10,254 bases of DNA, from positions 117,202 through 127,455 of the forward strand of contig MU646316.1 in assembly GCA_026770585.1 (NCBI GenBank), written 5' to 3'. Shown here in pieces: positions 10,246 to 10,254 of this stretch (positions are counted from its first letter, which is position 1; every line of letters begins with the position of its first letter). Both the position numbers and the translations under genes were made by a program. The notes beneath the pieces are model-generated. The model saw only the letters and a program-made list of their open reading frames with translations, searched no databases and was not told the DNA's origin. Origin of the DNA: Baffinella frigidus (taxonomy: Eukaryota; Cryptophyceae; Cryptomonadales; Baffinellaceae).

Positions 10246-10254
10246 TCGACAAAA

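Overview
The window looks like nuclear DNA of a eukaryotic microalga or other protist. Short GC-rich coding pieces with G/C-ending codons are split by GT-AG introns. The non-coding DNA is crowded with foldback (hairpin) elements and with degenerate repeats of the plant-type telomere unit CCCTAAA. That unit occurs in green algae, cryptophytes, haptophytes and dinoflagellates among others, so I do not name a species. There are no bacterial operons, ribosome binding sites, tRNAs or rRNAs.

Two genes can be assembled, in head-to-head orientation. Gene 1 is on the minus strand (start codon at 1609, exons 1609-1453, 1148-1003 and 59-6, running off the left edge). It encodes a small Ala/Lys/Glu-rich, helix-prone protein that begins MGNLCC, a likely dual-acylation membrane anchor. 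Its three exons agree in phase. Gene 2 is on the plus strand (start codon at 2151, candidate stop at 10125). Its exons are small islands in about 8 kb: a basic N-terminal exon, conserved-looking short exons at 3592-3671, 5246-~5338 and 6127-6176, a long Lys/Pro/Ala exon at 8405-8760, and weaker calls at 2660-2863, 9290-9361 and 10063-10125. Phases agree between 3592-3671 and 5246-~5338 and between 6127-6176 and 8405-8760, but other junctions are unresolved. I do not recognise the protein family. A divergent promoter region (1610-2150) with palindromes lies between the genes.

Layout: 60-1002 is intron of gene 1 with two tandem-repeat arrays and a 284-bp foldback element. 1185-1332 is a foldback element with a 12-bp flanking direct repeat. 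2412-3591 and 3672-5245 are introns of gene 2 with palindromes and copies of exon edges. 5339-8311 is a mosaic of telomere-like arrays, foldback elements and degenerate copies of the 6127-6176 exon. 8312-9290 holds a duplicated exon edge, telomere-like DNA and a 63-bp tandem repeat. 9362-10062 is a hairpin-rich stretch plus telomere-like repeats. 10139-10245 is a GAGACAGA microsatellite.

The most interesting signal is a recurrent pattern. The splice-site edges of several exons, in both genes, are copied one to three times into the neighbouring introns, often with the AG or AGGT splice motif intact and sometimes with the reading frame open. Second, three foldback elements share one inner inverted-repeat core but have unrelated outer arms, and two elements carry exact 7-bp flanking duplications. 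Together these suggest a genome where introns grow, and perhaps arise, by local duplication of splice-junction DNA and by insertion of small foldback transposons.
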